Positions 25,122-35,285 of a stretch of 42,991 bases of DNA are shown in pieces (within the stretch, counting starts at the first letter, position 1; each line of letters begins with the position of its first letter). The position numbers and the translations under genes are program-made. The notes under the pieces are model-generated. The model saw nothing but the letters and a program-made list of their open reading frames with translations. It was not told the DNA's origin and did not search any database. The stretch comes from Candidatus Omnitrophota bacterium (lineage in GTDB: Bacteria; Omnitrophota; Gorgyraeia; JABMRJ01). The stretch covers positions 1 through 42,991 of the forward strand of contig JADHWH010000010.1 in NCBI GenBank assembly GCA_016783555.1, in the 5' to 3' direction.

Positions 25122-26510
25122 TTGCTGGAGATCATCAGATTAATCTTATGCCTTGCGGTAACGAGCATAATCGGCTGGTGCGTATTAAGCCTTATATTAT
25201 ATAAGGAAAGAAAGCCGCTTTTTGAGGAGATAGCGCTTTCATACGGCCTCGGTATGGGCGTTATTACGCTGGAAGCTATGCTCTTTTGGTTCGTCAATCT
25301 AAAACCAACGCTTTTTAATATACTCTTACCCTGGATAATTATCTTTCCAATCATTATTTTTATAAAACCGAAGCGGCAGGGAGTTTCGCTCTCTGTCCGG
25401 GTCAGGGAAAGGCTCCATCTATTCGATATATTTCTTCTATCGGGTATAGCCATAGAAGTTTTTTATTCCTTCTTCAGGGCGCTTATAAAACCGCTTGAAT
25501 CATATGACGGCATCGCTATATATGCGGTCAGGGCCAAGGTATTCTATGAAGCGGGAGGGATACCCCAGGATTTCTTCAACGTTATCACAAAACTCTTTCC
25601 CAATTCGAGCTATCCGCCTCTTCTTCCCATATCCGAAAGCTGGATCTACGCATTTATGGGGAATTTTAATGATCTCCTCGTAAAGATTATTTTTCCTCTA
25701 TATTTCATAGCGATACTCGTGGTCTTTTATTTTGCTTTAAAAGAGTTATTTGGCAGAAGGTCCGCTTTGATATTTACATTCATCCTTGCCGCTATCCCGC
25801 AGTTCAATAAGTTCTCAAGCATAGGATATGCGGATTTTATATTGACATTCTATTTCACCGCGGGTTTTTTATATCTCTTTAATTGGATGAGGACCAGGAG
25901 GGTAAGGTATCTTATACTCTCCGCCGTCCTTTTAGGGCTTTCCTGCTGGACAAAGACAGAGGGATGGGCGCTCTTTCTGGCATGCGCGTTTATTCTCTTT
26001 TTGTTCGTAAGTTTAAATTTAAAAGGGGAGAGGAAAGGTTATCTGAAATTAATTCTCTTTATCTCGGCCGTCTTGGTTATAGGTCTTCCGTGGGTCCATA
26101 TAGTAGATACAGTGCAGCTTGAAAACGAGGCTTATGGATCGGGCACGTTCGGATTAAACCGGCTCTTTACGGCCTTCTTAAACCTTGACAGGTGCCCGCG
26201 CATCGCTTATGAATTTCAGAAGCAATTCTTCGGGCCGAAAAAGTGGAATATCATATGGATTATATTCCTGGCGCTATTTGCGCTTAATTTAAAAAAGGCC
26301 TTTAAGGGCGAGATGAAATATATAACACTGCTTTTGTTATTCATTATAGCCGGTTACGGCTCTGTCTATCTCCTGATGCCGCTTAAAGAGAGCGAACCTA
26401 TAAATATATACATAAGCACCAGCCTAAGCAGGTTATTTATACATTTTACCCCTTTATGTGTATACTGGGTTGCTTCGGTTTGTAAAAAGAGAGGATACCT
26501 CGAGATATGA
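25122..26510 (+). CDS. GT39/ArnT-like membrane glycosyltransferase
   Basis: Integral membrane protein of 462 aa with about eleven hydrophobic segments. The first periplasmic loop YDGIAIYAVRAKVFYEAGGI corresponds to the acidic-residue loop of GT-C enzymes that use polyprenyl-phosphate sugars (ArnT, PMT). SYPPLLPISESWIYAFMG is another conserved patch, and SCWTKTEGWALFLACAFI follows in the middle. The TTG start at 25122 has AAGGAG at a long distance. It should work with the DPM1-like enzyme at 23904 to add a sugar on the outer face of the inner membrane. Its stop overlaps the ATG of a leader frame in element B. Confidence 0.8.
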   Translation: MLEIIRLILCLAVTSIIGWCVLSLILYKERKPLFEEIALSYGLGMGVITLEAMLFWFVNLKPTLFNILLPWIIIFPIIIFIKPKRQGVSLSVRVRERLHLFDIFLLSGIAIEVFYSFFRALIKPLESYDGIAIYAVRAKVFYEAGGIPQDFFNVITKLFPNSSYPPLLPISESWIYAFMGNFNDLLVKIIFPLYFIAILVVFYFALKELFGRRSALIFTFILAAIPQFNKFSSIGYADFILTFYFTAGFLYLFNWMRTRRVRYLILSAVLLGLSCWTKTEGWALFLACAFILFLFVSLNLKGERKGYLKLILFISAVLVIGLPWVHIVDTVQLENEAYGSGTFGLNRLFTAFLNLDRCPRIAYEFQKQFFGPKKWNIIWIIFLALFALNLKKAFKGEMKYITLLLLFIIAGYGSVYLLMPLKESEPINIYISTSLSRLFIHFTPLCVYWVASVCKKRGYLEI

Positions 26511-26577
26511 ACCCCGTTAGACCTCTAACGGGAAGTAAAACTCACGAGCTCTAATAGATAGGAGGTCTAACGGGGTG
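26507..26577 (+). promoter_or_regulatory. Palindromic translation-start element, copy B
   Basis: Left arm CCCCGTTAGACCTC (26512-26525) pairs perfectly with right arm GAGGTCTAACGGGG (26562-26575). The right arm includes the SD AGGAGG and its last G is the first base of the GTG start at 26575. A nearer copy, TAACGGG (26526-26532), can instead pair with CCCGTTA (26513-26519) around a 6-base loop, so the two hairpins exclude each other. A potential leader frame 26507-26554 (MNPVRPLTGSKTHEL) starts in the ATGA overlap with the GT39 gene and stops six bases before the SD. Pairing is seen; switching is inferred. Confidence 0.65.
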
Positions 26578-27144
26578 AAGATCATATTTCTCGACAGGGA
26601 CGGTGTTATAAATAAAGATCCGGCCGGATGGACAGAGCATAGTTACGTAACGCGCCTGGAAGACTTCATATTTTTACCGGGATCAAGAGAGGCCATAAAG
26701 AGATTGACCGAGGCGGGCTACGAGATAGTGATAATCTCAAACCAGGCGGGCATTAACAGAGGATTCTTTACAAAGGATGACTTAAAGAAGATAAATGATA
26801 ATATGCTAAAGAATATAGAATCGAGCGGCGGAAAGATCAGGTCTGCCCACTACTGCCCGCATACAAAAGAAGAAAGATGCGCCTGCAGAAAACCTAATAC
26901 GGGTCTCTTTAAAGAGGCCACAAAAAATTTAGATATAGACTTTAACGGCGCATTCTTTATAGGCGACGGCTCCATGGATATCGAGGCAGGAGAGAGCCTG
27001 GGTTGTAAGACCATACTTGTTCTAAGCGGAAAATCCGGGCTTCTGGATGTAAAAGAATGGAAAACAAAGCCGGATTTCATAAAGAAGGATCTGGCAGAGG
27101 CCGTAGAGTGGATGCTAAACAAAAGCGCAAAGCGTAAAGCATAA
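26575..27144 (+). CDS. gmhB: D-glycero-D-manno-heptose-1,7-bisphosphate 7-phosphatase-like HAD enzyme
   Basis: HAD-IIIA phosphatase of 189 aa. Asp7 and Asp9 in FLDRDGVINKD are the nucleophile and acid/base, ISNQAGINRG is motif II, KPNTGLF carries the motif III Lys region, and GDGSMDIEAG is motif IV. The zinc loop CPHTKEERCACRKP is the GmhB hallmark that separates it from histidinol phosphatase. The GTG start is provided by palindromic element B. The last residues (NKSAKRKA) are encoded by the edge of the following GCGCAAAG-type repeat, so the C-terminus may have been rewritten by that element. It fits LPS heptose synthesis, with the GT9 enzymes upstream as possible users. Confidence 0.88.
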   Translation: MKIIFLDRDGVINKDPAGWTEHSYVTRLEDFIFLPGSREAIKRLTEAGYEIVIISNQAGINRGFFTKDDLKKINDNMLKNIESSGGKIRSAHYCPHTKEERCACRKPNTGLFKEATKNLDIDFNGAFFIGDGSMDIEAGESLGCKTILVLSGKSGLLDVKEWKTKPDFIKKDLAEAVEWMLNKSAKRKA

Positions 27145-27238
27145 AGCGCAAAGCTGTGGTGTCGCTTCGCGACCTTTTATTTTAGCGTCGCCGAAGGCGA
27201 CACAACAGTTTTGCGCCTTGCGCCTTGCACTTTACGCT
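27131..27238. repeat. Imperfect inverted repeat (AGCGTAAAGC arms) overlapping the gmhB 3' end
   Basis: The outer arms AGCGTAAAGC (27131-27140) and ACTTTACGCT (27229-27238) and the inner arms CTGTGGTGTCGC (27154-27165) and GCGACACAACAG (27197-27208) are inverted with few mismatches. The left side is made of repeating GCGCAAAG/GCGTAAAG units. Two small hairpins (GTCGC-TTC-GCGAC near 27161 and GTCGCC-GAA-GGCGAC near 27187) sit in the middle. It extends into the last codons of gmhB and ends just before the SD of the next gene. A mobile or REP-like element is likely. Confidence 0.78.
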
Positions 27239-27251
27239 ATAGGAGATATCT

Positions 27252-28379
27252 ATGATACGAATACTTATTATATACGCCACAGCAGGCACAGGGCATAAAA
27301 AGGCGGCCCTTGCGGTAAAAGAGGCCTTTAATGAGATTGGGCCGGATGTAAGCGTCGAGATTCTGGACTCGTTAGATTATACAACCACATTCTTTAAATG
27401 GTCCTATCCGAGATTTTATATATTTCTGGTAAACCGCGTACCTCTTTTTTGGGGATGGTGTTACCATATCCTTGATAATAAAATTTTTTATAGCCTGACG
27501 TCCTGGATAAGGCACCTTACCAACTGGATAAACTCAAGGCGGCTCGCGGAGTACCTCAAAAAGGAAAATTACGATGTCATAATATCTACGCACTTTCTGG
27601 CCCCGGATGTCATATCTATGGAGGGAAGAGAAAGAATAAAATCCCGTCTTATTAACGTAATAACTGACTATAGGACACATTCGTTATGGATTGCAAAGAG
27701 CGCGGATATATATGTAGTAGCCCACGAAAAGACAAAGGTTGACCTGATTTCCAGATACGGCATAGAAGAAGAGAAGATTAAGGTACTCGGCATCCCCATC
27801 GAGCCTGTATTTTCGAAAAAGAAGGATAAGAATGAGCTTATAAAAAAACACGGCATTGATAAAGACCTCTTTACCGTATTGGTAGGAAGCGGCGGTTTTG
27901 GGGTAGGGCCGATTATCGACCTTGTAAAGTCCTTTAAGGGGGTTTCTCTTGCTATGCAGCTTCTGGTTGTATGCGGCAAGAATGAGTCGTTGAGTATTGA
28001 GGTTAAGGGTCTACAAAGAGATATTAGGATACCCATGAAAGTCTATGGCTACATAGATTTTATGGACGAACTTATGGAGCTCGCAGACGTAATTGTAACC
28101 AAGACAGGCGGCATGATGTCTTCCGAGTCCCTGTCCAAGGACCTCCCCATTATAGGCATAGCCCCTATACCCGGTCAAGAGACGAGAAATTATAATATAT
28201 TGGTCGAAAGCGGCGTGGTCTTAGGCGTCAAGGATATAAATGAGGTTCCGCGCATTGTTGAGAGGCTGTGCAGGGATAAGGCGTTGACGAAAGATTTAAA
28301 GATTAAGATTGCTTCTATAAAGAGGCCGGACGCAGCGTATAATGTCGCGCGCCTTGCCCTTAAGGTGGCGGGGATATGA
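27252..28379 (+). CDS. GT28-family MGDG synthase/processive glycosyltransferase-like protein
   Basis: A 375-aa GT-B enzyme of the MGDG_synth/UgtP type: ILIIYATAGTGHKKAALAV is the N-terminal lipid-acceptor motif (GxGHxxAA), STHFLAPDVISM follows, GIPIEPVFSK begins the C-terminal domain, and VLVGSGGFGVGPI with KTGGMMSSESLSKDLPII binds the UDP-sugar. It should glycosylate a lipid such as diacylglycerol at the inner membrane; an alternative is a sugar transfer in LPS or lipid-linked precursor synthesis. AGGAG at 27241-27245 precedes ATG 27252. Its stop overlaps the next start (ATGA). Confidence 0.82.
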   Translation: MIRILIIYATAGTGHKKAALAVKEAFNEIGPDVSVEILDSLDYTTTFFKWSYPRFYIFLVNRVPLFWGWCYHILDNKIFYSLTSWIRHLTNWINSRRLAEYLKKENYDVIISTHFLAPDVISMEGRERIKSRLINVITDYRTHSLWIAKSADIYVVAHEKTKVDLISRYGIEEEKIKVLGIPIEPVFSKKKDKNELIKKHGIDKDLFTVLVGSGGFGVGPIIDLVKSFKGVSLAMQLLVVCGKNESLSIEVKGLQRDIRIPMKVYGYIDFMDELMELADVIVTKTGGMMSSESLSKDLPIIGIAPIPGQETRNYNILVESGVVLGVKDINEVPRIVERLCRDKALTKDLKIKIASIKRPDAAYNVARLALKVAGI

Positions 28380-29062
28380 GTTTAAATAGAGAAATCTTAG
28401 AGATGATAAAATCGGTAAAGTCCCTCATAGAACTCGAAACCGAATCGGGCATAAGAGAATACCTAAAAGATCCTAAAGATAAGGAAGCGATTACCCGCGG
28501 TAAAGAAAGAAGCGAAGAATCTGCTCTTGAGGAAGTAGAGTTAGGCGTAATGTCATGCAGATTATGCGGCCTCTCAAAAGGACGCAATAACGTAGTCTTC
28601 GGCGCGGGGAATCCCAACGCGAAGCTTATGTATGTAGGTGAAGGGCCTGGTTATGAAGAGGATATGCAGGGGCTGCCTTTTGTGGGAAGGGCGGGAAGGC
28701 TCCTTACAAAGATTATCGAGGCGATGGGGCTTAAAAGAAGAGATGTCTATATAGCCAATATTGTCAAGTGCAGGCCCCCTCAGAATAGGAACCCGCTGCC
28801 GACGGAAATATTATCGTGTGAGGAATACTTAGAAAAGCAGATCAAGCTTATTAATCCGAAGGTTATTTGCGTCTTGGGCAGGATAGCGGCCCAGGCGCTC
28901 CTTAAGACGCAGGAACCTATTTCAAAATTACGCGGAAGATTTTTTTCTTACAAAGGCATAAAGGTCATGCCGACATTCCATCCCGCATACCTCTTGAGGA
29001 ATCCTCAAGATAAGAGACTCGTCTGGCAGGATATGAAAAAGATCATGAGTGAGCTGGGGTAA
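28376..29062 (+). CDS. Uracil-DNA glycosylase, family 4 (4Fe-4S)
   Basis: Base-excision-repair enzyme removing uracil from DNA. The four iron-sulfur ligands are readable: Cys61 and Cys64 (SCRLCGL), Cys132 (KCRPPQNRNP) and Cys148. VGEGPGYEEDMQGLPFVGRAG is motif A (GEGPG in place of the common GEAPG), and PTFHPAYLLRNP is the C-terminal His motif. Of 228 aa, the first ~55 are a charged, coiled-coil-like extension that is absent from the minimal enzyme. The ATGA overlap ties it to the glycolipid transferase before it, though no functional link is evident. Confidence 0.93.
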   Translation: MSLNREILEMIKSVKSLIELETESGIREYLKDPKDKEAITRGKERSEESALEEVELGVMSCRLCGLSKGRNNVVFGAGNPNAKLMYVGEGPGYEEDMQGLPFVGRAGRLLTKIIEAMGLKRRDVYIANIVKCRPPQNRNPLPTEILSCEEYLEKQIKLINPKVICVLGRIAAQALLKTQEPISKLRGRFFSYKGIKVMPTFHPAYLLRNPQDKRLVWQDMKKIMSELG

Positions 29063-29069
29063 AAACATT

Positions 29070-31058
29070 ATGAGATACGCGTCTTGTGTTATAAGGATGC
29101 CTTTAAATAAAACATTTTCATATCGCATACCGGAAAGATTAGATGGCGAGGCGGCTATAGGCAAGAGGGTATGGATACCTTTCGGCCCCAGGAGGGTTGT
29201 AGGATATATAGTAGATATTCAAAATAAGGTCGACATAGAGAACGTGAGGCCTATAGAGAACGTTATAGACAGAGAGCCGATTGTTTCGGAGGAACTGCTT
29301 TCATTGACGAGATGGATCTCTCGCTATTATATCTGTTCATGGGGCGAGGCCATCGCCGCAGCGATTCCCGGGGTATTAAAAAAGGGCAGGACAAGCATGA
29401 GGCCAAAGAAGTTGTTTAGAGACAGGAGAGTCCAAAAGACCCTTGATCTTCCGCCCACGGATGAGCAGAGAACGGCCTTGGATGTGATAAAAGGCTCAAT
29501 AGATGACAATGAGTTTTTAGTATTTTTATTACACGGTGTCACGGCAAGCGGAAAGACCGAAGTATATATGCAGGCCATAGGCCATGCCCTAAAGAAGAAT
29601 AAGTCCAGCATAGTCTTGGTGCCCGAGATATCCCTTACACCGCAGACCGTCGAGAGATTTAAGTCCAGATTCGGCAATGAGGTGGCGGTGATGCATAGCG
29701 GGTTGGTCGGCTCAAGGAGATTTCATGAGTATAAGAGGATAAGAGAAGGCCAGGCCAGGATAGTAGTAGGGGCGCGCTCAGCTATATTCTCTCCTGTCAA
29801 GAATCTGGGACTTGTGATAGTAGACGAAGAGCACGAGACTTCTTATAAACAAGAGACGACACCGAGGTATCACGCCAGAGAAGTCGCTATAAAGAGGGCC
29901 GAGATTACAAAAAGCATCGTTATACTGGGCAGCGCCACTCCTTCTTTAGAGTCTTACTATAATGCCAAGAAGAAGGTATTTAAGCTTATCGAGCTTACAA
30001 GGAGGCTTAAGGATATAGACTTCCCCAAGGTTAATATTATAGATATGAGAAAGGAGTTTTATCAGAGGCATTATGCAACCATATTCTCGCGTCCTTTGAG
30101 GGATGGCATAGAGAGGGTAATGGCGAAGAAGCAGCAGGCGATACTCTTTTTAAACAGACGCGGCTTTTCTACTTTTATAAACTGCAAAAACTGCGGGACT
30201 GTTATGCGGTGTAAGAGGTGCGATTCCGTATTGGTATATCATTATTCAAAAAAGAGACTTGTCTGCCATTATTGCAATTGGAGCGCCCAGCCCCTCGAGA
30301 TCTGCCCCAAATGCAGGAGTTCCTATGTAAAATACTTTGGAACGGGCACAGAGAGGGTAGAGAGCGAACTGCATCGATATTTTCCGGAAGGCAGGATGGG
30401 GCGCATGGATACGGATACCACAAAGAAGCGCGGATCGCACGACAGGATCCTCGGTAAATTTAAAAGACACAGCATCAATATACTCGTCGGGACACAGATG
30501 ATAGCAAAGGGGCTCGATTTTCCCAAGGTGACTTTAGTGGGCGTTATTTCAGCGGATACCATGCTTAACCTTCCCGACTTTCGGGCCTCCGAGAGGACGT
30601 TTAATCTCTTAACACAGGTAGCCGGAAGGGCCGGCCGCAGCAAAGAGGGGGGAAGGGTTATAATACAGACTTACACGCCGGAGCATTACGCGATAGCGGC
30701 CGCCTCAGAGCACGATTACAACGCGTTTTATAAAAGAGAGATACGCTCAAGGGAGGAGTTGGCGCTGCCGCCCTTTGTGAATATCATAAGGCTTATGTTG
30801 AGAGCCAGAAAAGAAGATAGGGTAATAAAGGCATCGAACGATCTTGCTAAGATAATAAAAAAGAATATGCGGTCCGTAAAAATCTTAGGGCCGGCACCCG
30901 CGGTTATATCTAAAATAAGGAATCAGTTTAGATGGAATCTGGTGCTGAAGGTTAAAGAGCCGCAGGAGGCCGCCATAAGTTTAAAGGAGATTTTAAAGAA
31001 TATGAAACGGCCCTCAGGGGTCTTCATAACGGTAGACGTAGATCCGATTTCGGTATAG
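29070..31058 (+). CDS. priA: Primosomal protein N' (replication-restart helicase PriA)
   Basis: DEAH-type 3'-5' helicase of about 662 aa that reloads the replisome at stalled forks. The N-terminal 3'-DNA-binding domain starts at RYASCVIRMPLNKTFSYRIP. Walker A is GVTASGKTE (Lys162), DEEH is in VIVDEEHETSYKQ, and the PriA zinc module follows with eight cysteines from CKNCGTVMRCKRCDS through CHYCNW to CPKCRS. FGTGTERVESEL, GTQMIAKGLDFPKV and QVAGRAGR are the helicase C motifs. I prefer ATG 29070; a GTG at 29049 lies in the end of the glycosylase gene. Full length. Confidence 0.95.
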   Translation: MRYASCVIRMPLNKTFSYRIPERLDGEAAIGKRVWIPFGPRRVVGYIVDIQNKVDIENVRPIENVIDREPIVSEELLSLTRWISRYYICSWGEAIAAAIPGVLKKGRTSMRPKKLFRDRRVQKTLDLPPTDEQRTALDVIKGSIDDNEFLVFLLHGVTASGKTEVYMQAIGHALKKNKSSIVLVPEISLTPQTVERFKSRFGNEVAVMHSGLVGSRRFHEYKRIREGQARIVVGARSAIFSPVKNLGLVIVDEEHETSYKQETTPRYHAREVAIKRAEITKSIVILGSATPSLESYYNAKKKVFKLIELTRRLKDIDFPKVNIIDMRKEFYQRHYATIFSRPLRDGIERVMAKKQQAILFLNRRGFSTFINCKNCGTVMRCKRCDSVLVYHYSKKRLVCHYCNWSAQPLEICPKCRSSYVKYFGTGTERVESELHRYFPEGRMGRMDTDTTKKRGSHDRILGKFKRHSINILVGTQMIAKGLDFPKVTLVGVISADTMLNLPDFRASERTFNLLTQVAGRAGRSKEGGRVIIQTYTPEHYAIAAASEHDYNAFYKREIRSREELALPPFVNIIRLMLRARKEDRVIKASNDLAKIIKKNMRSVKILGPAPAVISKIRNQFRWNLVLKVKEPQEAAISLKEILKNMKRPSGVFITVDVDPISV

Positions 31059-31086
31059 GCATTATAATTCCTGCGAAGCCTATACC
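31052..31086. repeat. 9-bp hairpin spanning the priA stop codon
   Basis: GGTATAGGC (31052-31060), which includes the priA stop TAG, is perfectly complementary to GCCTATACC (31078-31086) around a 17-base loop. No T-run follows, so it is not a clear terminator. It lies 30 bases upstream of palindromic element C and may be an mRNA 3'-end or stability structure. Confidence 0.5.
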
Positions 31087-31115
31087 AGCTATAACAAGTA
31101 GAAAGGCGAAGCAGA

Positions 31116-31172
31116 ATGAACCCCGTTAGACCTCACGAAGGTTTAATGGGGATAAGGAGGTCTAACGGGGTG
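31116..31172 (+). promoter_or_regulatory. Palindromic translation-start element, copy C
   Basis: Left arm CCCCGTTAGACCTC (31121-31134) pairs perfectly with right arm GAGGTCTAACGGGG (31157-31170); the right arm holds the SD AGGAGG and overlaps the fmt GTG start by one base. The left arm (31121-31133) can also form a 13-bp stem with 31139-31151 (two G-U pairs, 5-base loop CACGA), leaving the SD free. An ATG at 31116 begins the same MNPVRP sequence as in copies A and B, but here the frame has no stop and runs in phase into fmt, which would add 18 residues. Pairings are seen directly; function is inferred. Confidence 0.65.
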
Positions 31173-32102
31173 AAGATAATATTTTTCGGAACGTCAAAAT
31201 TTGCAGTACCTTCGCTAAAGAAGATTATGAAATCGCGCCACGAAGTCGCGGCGGTCGTGACGCAGCCCGATAGAAAGAGAGGCAGGAAGCTGGTTGTCGC
31301 TTCACCTCCGGTAAAGATGGAGATGAAAGATAAAGGCATCCCCATCCACCAGCCGCAGGATGTCGCAAGCCAGGACGCGTTAGAGACGTTAAGGAGATAC
31401 AATGCGGATCTTTTTTTGGTAGTCGCCTTTGGCCAGATATTGAAGAAAGATCTACTTAAGATACCGAAGTTATATTGCGTTAATCTGCATGCATCTCTGC
31501 TCCCTAAGTATAGAGGCGCATCCCCCATCAACCGCGCGATTACAAACGGCGACAAGAAGACCGGCGTTACGACTATAAAGATGGATGAGAAGATGGATAG
31601 AGGGGATATTATGTTAAGAAGAGAGGTAGATATACTCGATGAGGAGACAAGCCAAAGCTTGAGTGAGAGGTTGTCTAATATAGGCGCAGGCCTTCTTTTA
31701 GAGACAATAGAGCTTGTCGACAAAAATGAGATAAAATTTATAAAACAGGATGAGAAGGACGCAAGCTATGCGTATAAACTAAAAAAAGAAGATGGTCTTA
31801 TAGACTGGGCGGTGCCGGCACGCGAGATACATAATCGAGTGAGGGGATTGGCCCCTTGGCCGGGCGCATATACGCACTGGAAGGGTAAACTGCTCAAGAT
31901 ATACAAGAGCGCTTTTGATGAGGACGACTCGGCCGAGAAAGATATAGGGGCCGTTGTCGGACTGGGCGAAGATACTCTTCTCGTGGGTACGCGGAAGGGC
32001 AGATTGATTATAAAGGAGCTCCAACTGGAAGGCGGAAAGAGGATGTCCGCGGGAGATTTTTTGCGCGGGCACGGTATTAAGACGGGCAATAGGTTTAAGT
32101 AG
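31170..32102 (+). CDS. fmt: Methionyl-tRNA formyltransferase
   Basis: Formylates Met-tRNAfMet with 10-formyl-THF for initiation of translation. KIIFFGTSKFAVPSL is the N-terminal fold start, VTQPDRKRGRK follows, and NLHASLLPKYRGASPINRAI contains catalytic His107 and the SLLPxYRG loop. The acidic residue follows in KMDRGDIM, and RGLAPWPGAYTHW begins the C-terminal tRNA-binding domain. With GTG 31170 the protein is 310 aa, normal for Fmt; the in-frame ATG 31116 would add a tail not found in the family. It follows priA, a common arrangement (priA, def, fmt), but def is missing here. Confidence 0.94.
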   Translation: MKIIFFGTSKFAVPSLKKIMKSRHEVAAVVTQPDRKRGRKLVVASPPVKMEMKDKGIPIHQPQDVASQDALETLRRYNADLFLVVAFGQILKKDLLKIPKLYCVNLHASLLPKYRGASPINRAITNGDKKTGVTTIKMDEKMDRGDIMLRREVDILDEETSQSLSERLSNIGAGLLLETIELVDKNEIKFIKQDEKDASYAYKLKKEDGLIDWAVPAREIHNRVRGLAPWPGAYTHWKGKLLKIYKSAFDEDDSAEKDIGAVVGLGEDTLLVGTRKGRLIIKELQLEGGKRMSAGDFLRGHGIKTGNRFK

Positions 32103-32103
32103 A

Positions 32104-32120
32104 ATATGATTATATCATAT
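32104..32120. promoter_or_regulatory. Dyad (ATATGAT-TAT-ATCATAT) just upstream of the -35 box
   Basis: A perfect 7-bp inverted repeat, ATATGAT (32104-32110) and ATCATAT (32114-32120), lies two bases before the TTGACA box at 32123. Its size and place suit a repressor or activator site for the downstream galT-gap operon. It begins two bases after the fmt stop and is AT-rich, so chance is possible. Confidence 0.4.
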
Positions 32121-32122
32121 AA

Positions 32123-32151
32123 TTGACATATATAGCACATTCTGTTATAAT
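32123..32151 (+). promoter_or_regulatory. Perfect-consensus sigma70 promoter of the galT-gap-pgk-tpi-secG operon
   Basis: TTGACA (32123-32128) and TATAAT (32146-32151) are both exact consensus hexamers and are separated by exactly 17 bases. Transcription would start near 32158, about 34 bases before the first galT start. The intrinsic terminator at 37748 would close the transcript after secG. Confidence 0.82.
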
Positions 32152-32191
32152 TTAAGCGCAAAATGCAAAATATAAGAACGAAAGACGCAAT

Positions 32192-33220
32192 ATGCCGGAA
32201 TTAAGAAGAGACCCTATTATAGGCAGGTGGGTAATAATAGCGACAGAAAGGGCTAAGCGTCCCAATGATTTTAAGATAATAGGAGGGGAGCCCGATAGTA
32301 ATGAGAAGTGTCCTTTCTGCGAGGGCAATGAGGCCCTTACACCGCCTGAGATTTTGGTTCATCGAAAACCGAATACAAAACCCAACACGCCCGGCTGGGA
32401 TGCAAGGATCATTCCAAGCATATCGGGTTTTCTTAACATAAAGGGCGAATTGGATAGGCACGGAAAAGGCATGTACGACCTTATGAACGGCATCGGCACA
32501 CATGATATCGTTGTGATGACGCCCAAGCATATGTGCAATGTCCACCAGATAAGCGAGGAGCAGATCGGGAAAGGGGTTGGGCTTTTGATAAAAAGGATAG
32601 AACAGCTAAAAGAGGATAACAGGCTTAAGTACGCCCTTGTATTCGGCAATCACGGAAAGGCCGCAGGCGGAGGAAGCCTCGGGCATCTTCATCTTCAGTT
32701 GATAGCGACGCCTGTTACTCCAAAGAGAGTCAAAGAAGAGCTGGAAGGCGCGAAACGTTATTACGAGTATAGAGACAGGTGTGTGATATGCGATATGATA
32801 AAGCAGGAGCTAAAGGAAAGAAAGAGGGTAATATGCGAAATCGACGGATTAATAGCTATAACCCCATTCTGTTCGCGTTTCCCTTTTGAGGTCTGGATAA
32901 TGCCGACGGAGCATTCATGTGATTTTGATAAGGCGAAACCCAATACGGCCAAAAATCTAGGCAAAATCTATAAACATATATTTACAAAGCTGAGTAAACT
33001 CCTCGGCGATTTTCCCTTTAACGTGATCTTACATACAGCCCCGTTTAGGCGAAGACGCAAGAAGAGTTATTGGGAGACCATAGAGGATGACTACCACTGG
33101 CATATCGAGATAATGCCGAGGCTGACGCAAGTGGCGGGTTTTGAATGGGGAAGCGGATTTTATATAAATCCTATGCCGCCGGAAGACGCGTGTAAGGCCT
33201 TAAAAGAGATAAAGGTATAG
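32192..33220 (+). CDS. GalT-family nucleotidylyltransferase (tandem copy 1, divergent active site)
   Basis: HIT-superfamily protein of 342 aa. RRDPIIGRWVIIATERAKRP is the GalT start, CPFCEGNEALTPPEI carries a zinc CxxC, and the nucleophile region reads GGSLGHLHLQ (His165, His167, Gln169): the usual HPHxQ has Pro changed to Leu, though both His and the Gln remain. YHWHIEIMPRLTQVAGFEWGSG is the conserved C-terminal His block, and FRRRRKKSYWETIEDD is an insertion relative to copy 2. It may be galactose-1-phosphate uridylyltransferase or a related enzyme (ADP-glucose phosphorylase type). It directly follows the consensus promoter. Confidence 0.8.
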   Translation: MPELRRDPIIGRWVIIATERAKRPNDFKIIGGEPDSNEKCPFCEGNEALTPPEILVHRKPNTKPNTPGWDARIIPSISGFLNIKGELDRHGKGMYDLMNGIGTHDIVVMTPKHMCNVHQISEEQIGKGVGLLIKRIEQLKEDNRLKYALVFGNHGKAAGGGSLGHLHLQLIATPVTPKRVKEELEGAKRYYEYRDRCVICDMIKQELKERKRVICEIDGLIAITPFCSRFPFEVWIMPTEHSCDFDKAKPNTAKNLGKIYKHIFTKLSKLLGDFPFNVILHTAPFRRRRKKSYWETIEDDYHWHIEIMPRLTQVAGFEWGSGFYINPMPPEDACKALKEIKV

Positions 33221-35270
<2,050 letters not shown>

Positions 35271-35285
35271 AGAGGGGATTTGGCG

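Noticed and set aside
31116-31169. N-terminal extension of fmt from ATG 31116
   Set aside because: The extra 18 residues are translated from the palindromic element and are not part of the Fmt fold; the SD at 31155-31160 fits GTG 31170. Kept only as a possible second start.
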